From Granulosicoccus sp. (GTDB lineage Bacteria > Pseudomonadota > Gammaproteobacteria > Granulosicoccales > Granulosicoccaceae), in assembly GCA_020627685.1 (NCBI GenBank), contig JAHDGK010000040.1:1-44953 (forward strand): 44,953 nt of DNA, given 5' to 3'. Of this stretch, positions 44,137-44,953 are shown piece by piece. The translations under genes and the position numbers were made by a program. The notes beneath the pieces are model-generated. The model made no database searches, was not told the origin of the DNA, and saw only the letters and a list, made by a program, of their open reading frames with translations. The first letter of the stretch is position 1, and the number at the start of each line of letters is the position of its first letter.

Positions 44137-44185
44137 CGTGTCCGTCATTCGAACTAAACGTACTTTTAATGAACGACCCGACACG
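44137..44185. repeat. Imperfect inverted repeat between convergent genes
   Basis: CGTGTC (44137-44142) and GACACG (44180-44185) are exact complements, and the bases inside continue to pair partly (GTCATTCG with TGAACGAC) around a long AT-rich loop. It lies in the 126-base gap between the convergent DUF922 and azoreductase genes and may act as a weak bidirectional terminator. Confidence 0.3.
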
Positions 44186-44256
44186 CACAAACTCAGCTAT
44201 CGGACTTAGTCACTCGGCGCTGCCGGGCCATTCATATGCTTTGCGTGGCTAGCTAG

Positions 44257-44832
44257 TTATAAAGCTGCAATGTGTGTTCGTGCAGCCGTTAACTTTTCTT
44301 CAACGCCGCCACCTGGTGCCTCTGCGGCTATGATCGTGACATCAGTGATACCGATAAACCCCAATACGTGTCTGAAATATCCCGACGCAAAATCCAGGTC
44401 GCTGCCAATCGGAACACCTCCACTAGCCATCATAACAATAGCTCTCTTACCTTCTATTAAACCGACAGGTCCGTTATCGGTATACCTGAATGTCAGTCCT
44501 GCCCTTGCAACCATATCTACCCACGCTTTCAATACGGCAGGAACACCGAAGTTATAAATCGGTACACCAAAAACGATCGTGTCTGCATCAAGCAACTCGT
44601 TCACCAGCGAATCTGAGAAAGCCAATGTATCGACTTGCTCGGGTATTCGGTCAGCCACCGGGGTGAAATTCGCGCCTATCCAGGCTTCATTGACGAATGG
44701 CATTCCCTCTGCCAAATCACGCGTTAAAACGGAGGTCGGATTCAAATGTGCAATCGTCTCATCAGAGAGTTGTCTTGTTAGGGAATCGTCCAAACGTCCA
44801 CTCGATTGAATGTTCAATATTTTGCCAGTCAT
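44257..44832 (-). CDS. azoR: FMN-dependent NADH azoreductase (AzoR-like)
   Basis: This 191-residue protein has the flavodoxin-like NAD(P)H quinone/azo reductase pattern: LNIQSSGRLDDSLTRQLSDE, then DADTIVFGVPIYNFGVPAVL (the FMN phosphate and isoalloxazine loops), LKAWVDMVARAGLTFRYT, GKRAIVMMASGGVP and ASGYFRHVLGFIGI. It reduces quinones or azo compounds with NADH and FMN in the cytoplasm. The start ATG 44832 overlaps the stop codon of the upstream partial gene (ATGA), so the two are probably co-transcribed. Confidence 0.9.
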   Translation of the reverse strand: MTGKILNIQSSGRLDDSLTRQLSDETIAHLNPTSVLTRDLAEGMPFVNEAWIGANFTPVADRIPEQVDTLAFSDSLVNELLDADTIVFGVPIYNFGVPAVLKAWVDMVARAGLTFRYTDNGPVGLIEGKRAIVMMASGGVPIGSDLDFASGYFRHVLGFIGITDVTIIAAEAPGGGVEEKLTAARTHIAAL

Positions 44833-44953
44833 GTTTCGCCAATCACTTTTTCCAACGCCGCGGAGTGCAGCTCTGACCGGAGTCTATTGACCCGTTCATT
44901 ATCAACAAACCATTGAATCGAGAAATCATTGTTGCCATAATTAGTACGATGTC
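44829..44953 (-). CDS. 3' end of an unidentified gene overlapping azoR
   Basis: In the minus-strand frame that ends at TGA 44829-44831 the last 40 residues are open to the right edge. They read as a short strand (NDFSIQWFVDNE) followed by an amphipathic helix (RVNRLRSELHSAALEKVIGE). The stop overlaps the azoR ATG by four bases, the same coupling seen elsewhere in this window. Another frame is also open but does not join azoR. A regulator or a second oxidoreductase would be typical of an azoR neighbour, but the fragment is too short to assign. Confidence 0.45.
   Translation of the reverse strand, partial: HRTNYGNNDFSIQWFVDNERVNRLRSELHSAALEKVIGET

Noticed and set aside
1-44953. CRISPR array, tRNA or rRNA genes, insertion sequence or prophage
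   Set aside because: No spaced repeats, cloverleaf pattern, transposase, integrase or phage structural gene was recognised on either strand.

Overview
The window looks like chromosomal DNA of a free-living, probably marine, gammaproteobacterium. This is inferred from the moderate GC content, a YaeQ-family gene, the aerobic box-type benzoyl-CoA pathway and the tripartite (TRAP) and ABC uptake systems. No rRNA, tRNA, CRISPR array, transposase or phage gene was recognised. Nothing here was confirmed by a database search; all names come from reading the proteins.

Layout. (1) 1-2107, minus strand: the N-terminal part of an exported kelch-repeat protein that runs off the left edge into a Thr-Pro linker encoded by nine GTTGGC hexamers, and an SMP-30/gluconolactonase-type protein. 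(2) 2398-10885, plus strand: a six-gene surface-glycan operon with a large double glycosyltransferase, a methyltransferase, a sugar-nucleotide epimerase/reductase, a methyltransferase-kinase fusion, a GT61-type glycosyltransferase and a sulfotransferase. The fusion has the same domain order as WbdD, which caps O-antigen chains, and its methyltransferase half is a close paralogue of the stand-alone one. (3) 10924-12003: a YaeQ-family gene and a small membrane protein. (4) 12060-19046: a sugar catabolic locus. A ribose-type ABC transporter (ATPase, permease, binding protein), a xylose-isomerase-like enzyme and a Gfo/Idh/MocA dehydrogenase lie on the minus strand, with a divergent LacI regulator and clustered TGTAAA/TTTACA operators between. 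(5) 19050-25421: an LLM flavin monooxygenase, an XRE-cupin regulator, a DUF3179 exported protein, an aldehyde dehydrogenase and a WcbI-like protein. (6) 25457-28163: three small exported proteins (two NTF2/SnoaL-like, one DUF5519-like) and a divergent LysR regulator. (7) 28250-43270, minus strand: a siderophore-interacting flavoprotein, then a benzoate-degradation block. In transcription order it holds TRAP transporter DctP-DctQ-DctM, benzoate-CoA ligase, an alpha/beta hydrolase, a DUF309 protein, BoxC, BoxB, BoxA, a thioesterase, BoxR and a FadB-like bifunctional beta-oxidation protein. (8) 43573 to the end: a DUF922 putative metalloprotease, an FMN azoreductase and the 3' end of an overlapping gene.

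How the genes work together. The benzoate block would import an aromatic acid, activate it to benzoyl-CoA, epoxidise it (BoxAB), open the ring hydrolytically (BoxC) and pass the C6 product to beta-oxidation (FadB-like), with BoxR as sensor. The expected semialdehyde dehydrogenase BoxD is not in the window. The ABC/isomerase/dehydrogenase locus is a self-contained uptake and oxidation module for an unidentified sugar or polyol. The glycan operon probably builds, methylates, possibly phosphorylates, and sulfates a surface polysaccharide; no flippase, polymerase or ABC exporter for it is seen here.

The best candidates for something not well described are the WbdD-like methyltransferase-kinase with its paralogue, the possible Shine-Dalgarno-masking hairpin before the kelch gene, the long inverted repeat ahead of boxC, and the TRAP large permease with an extra cytoplasm-like insert.
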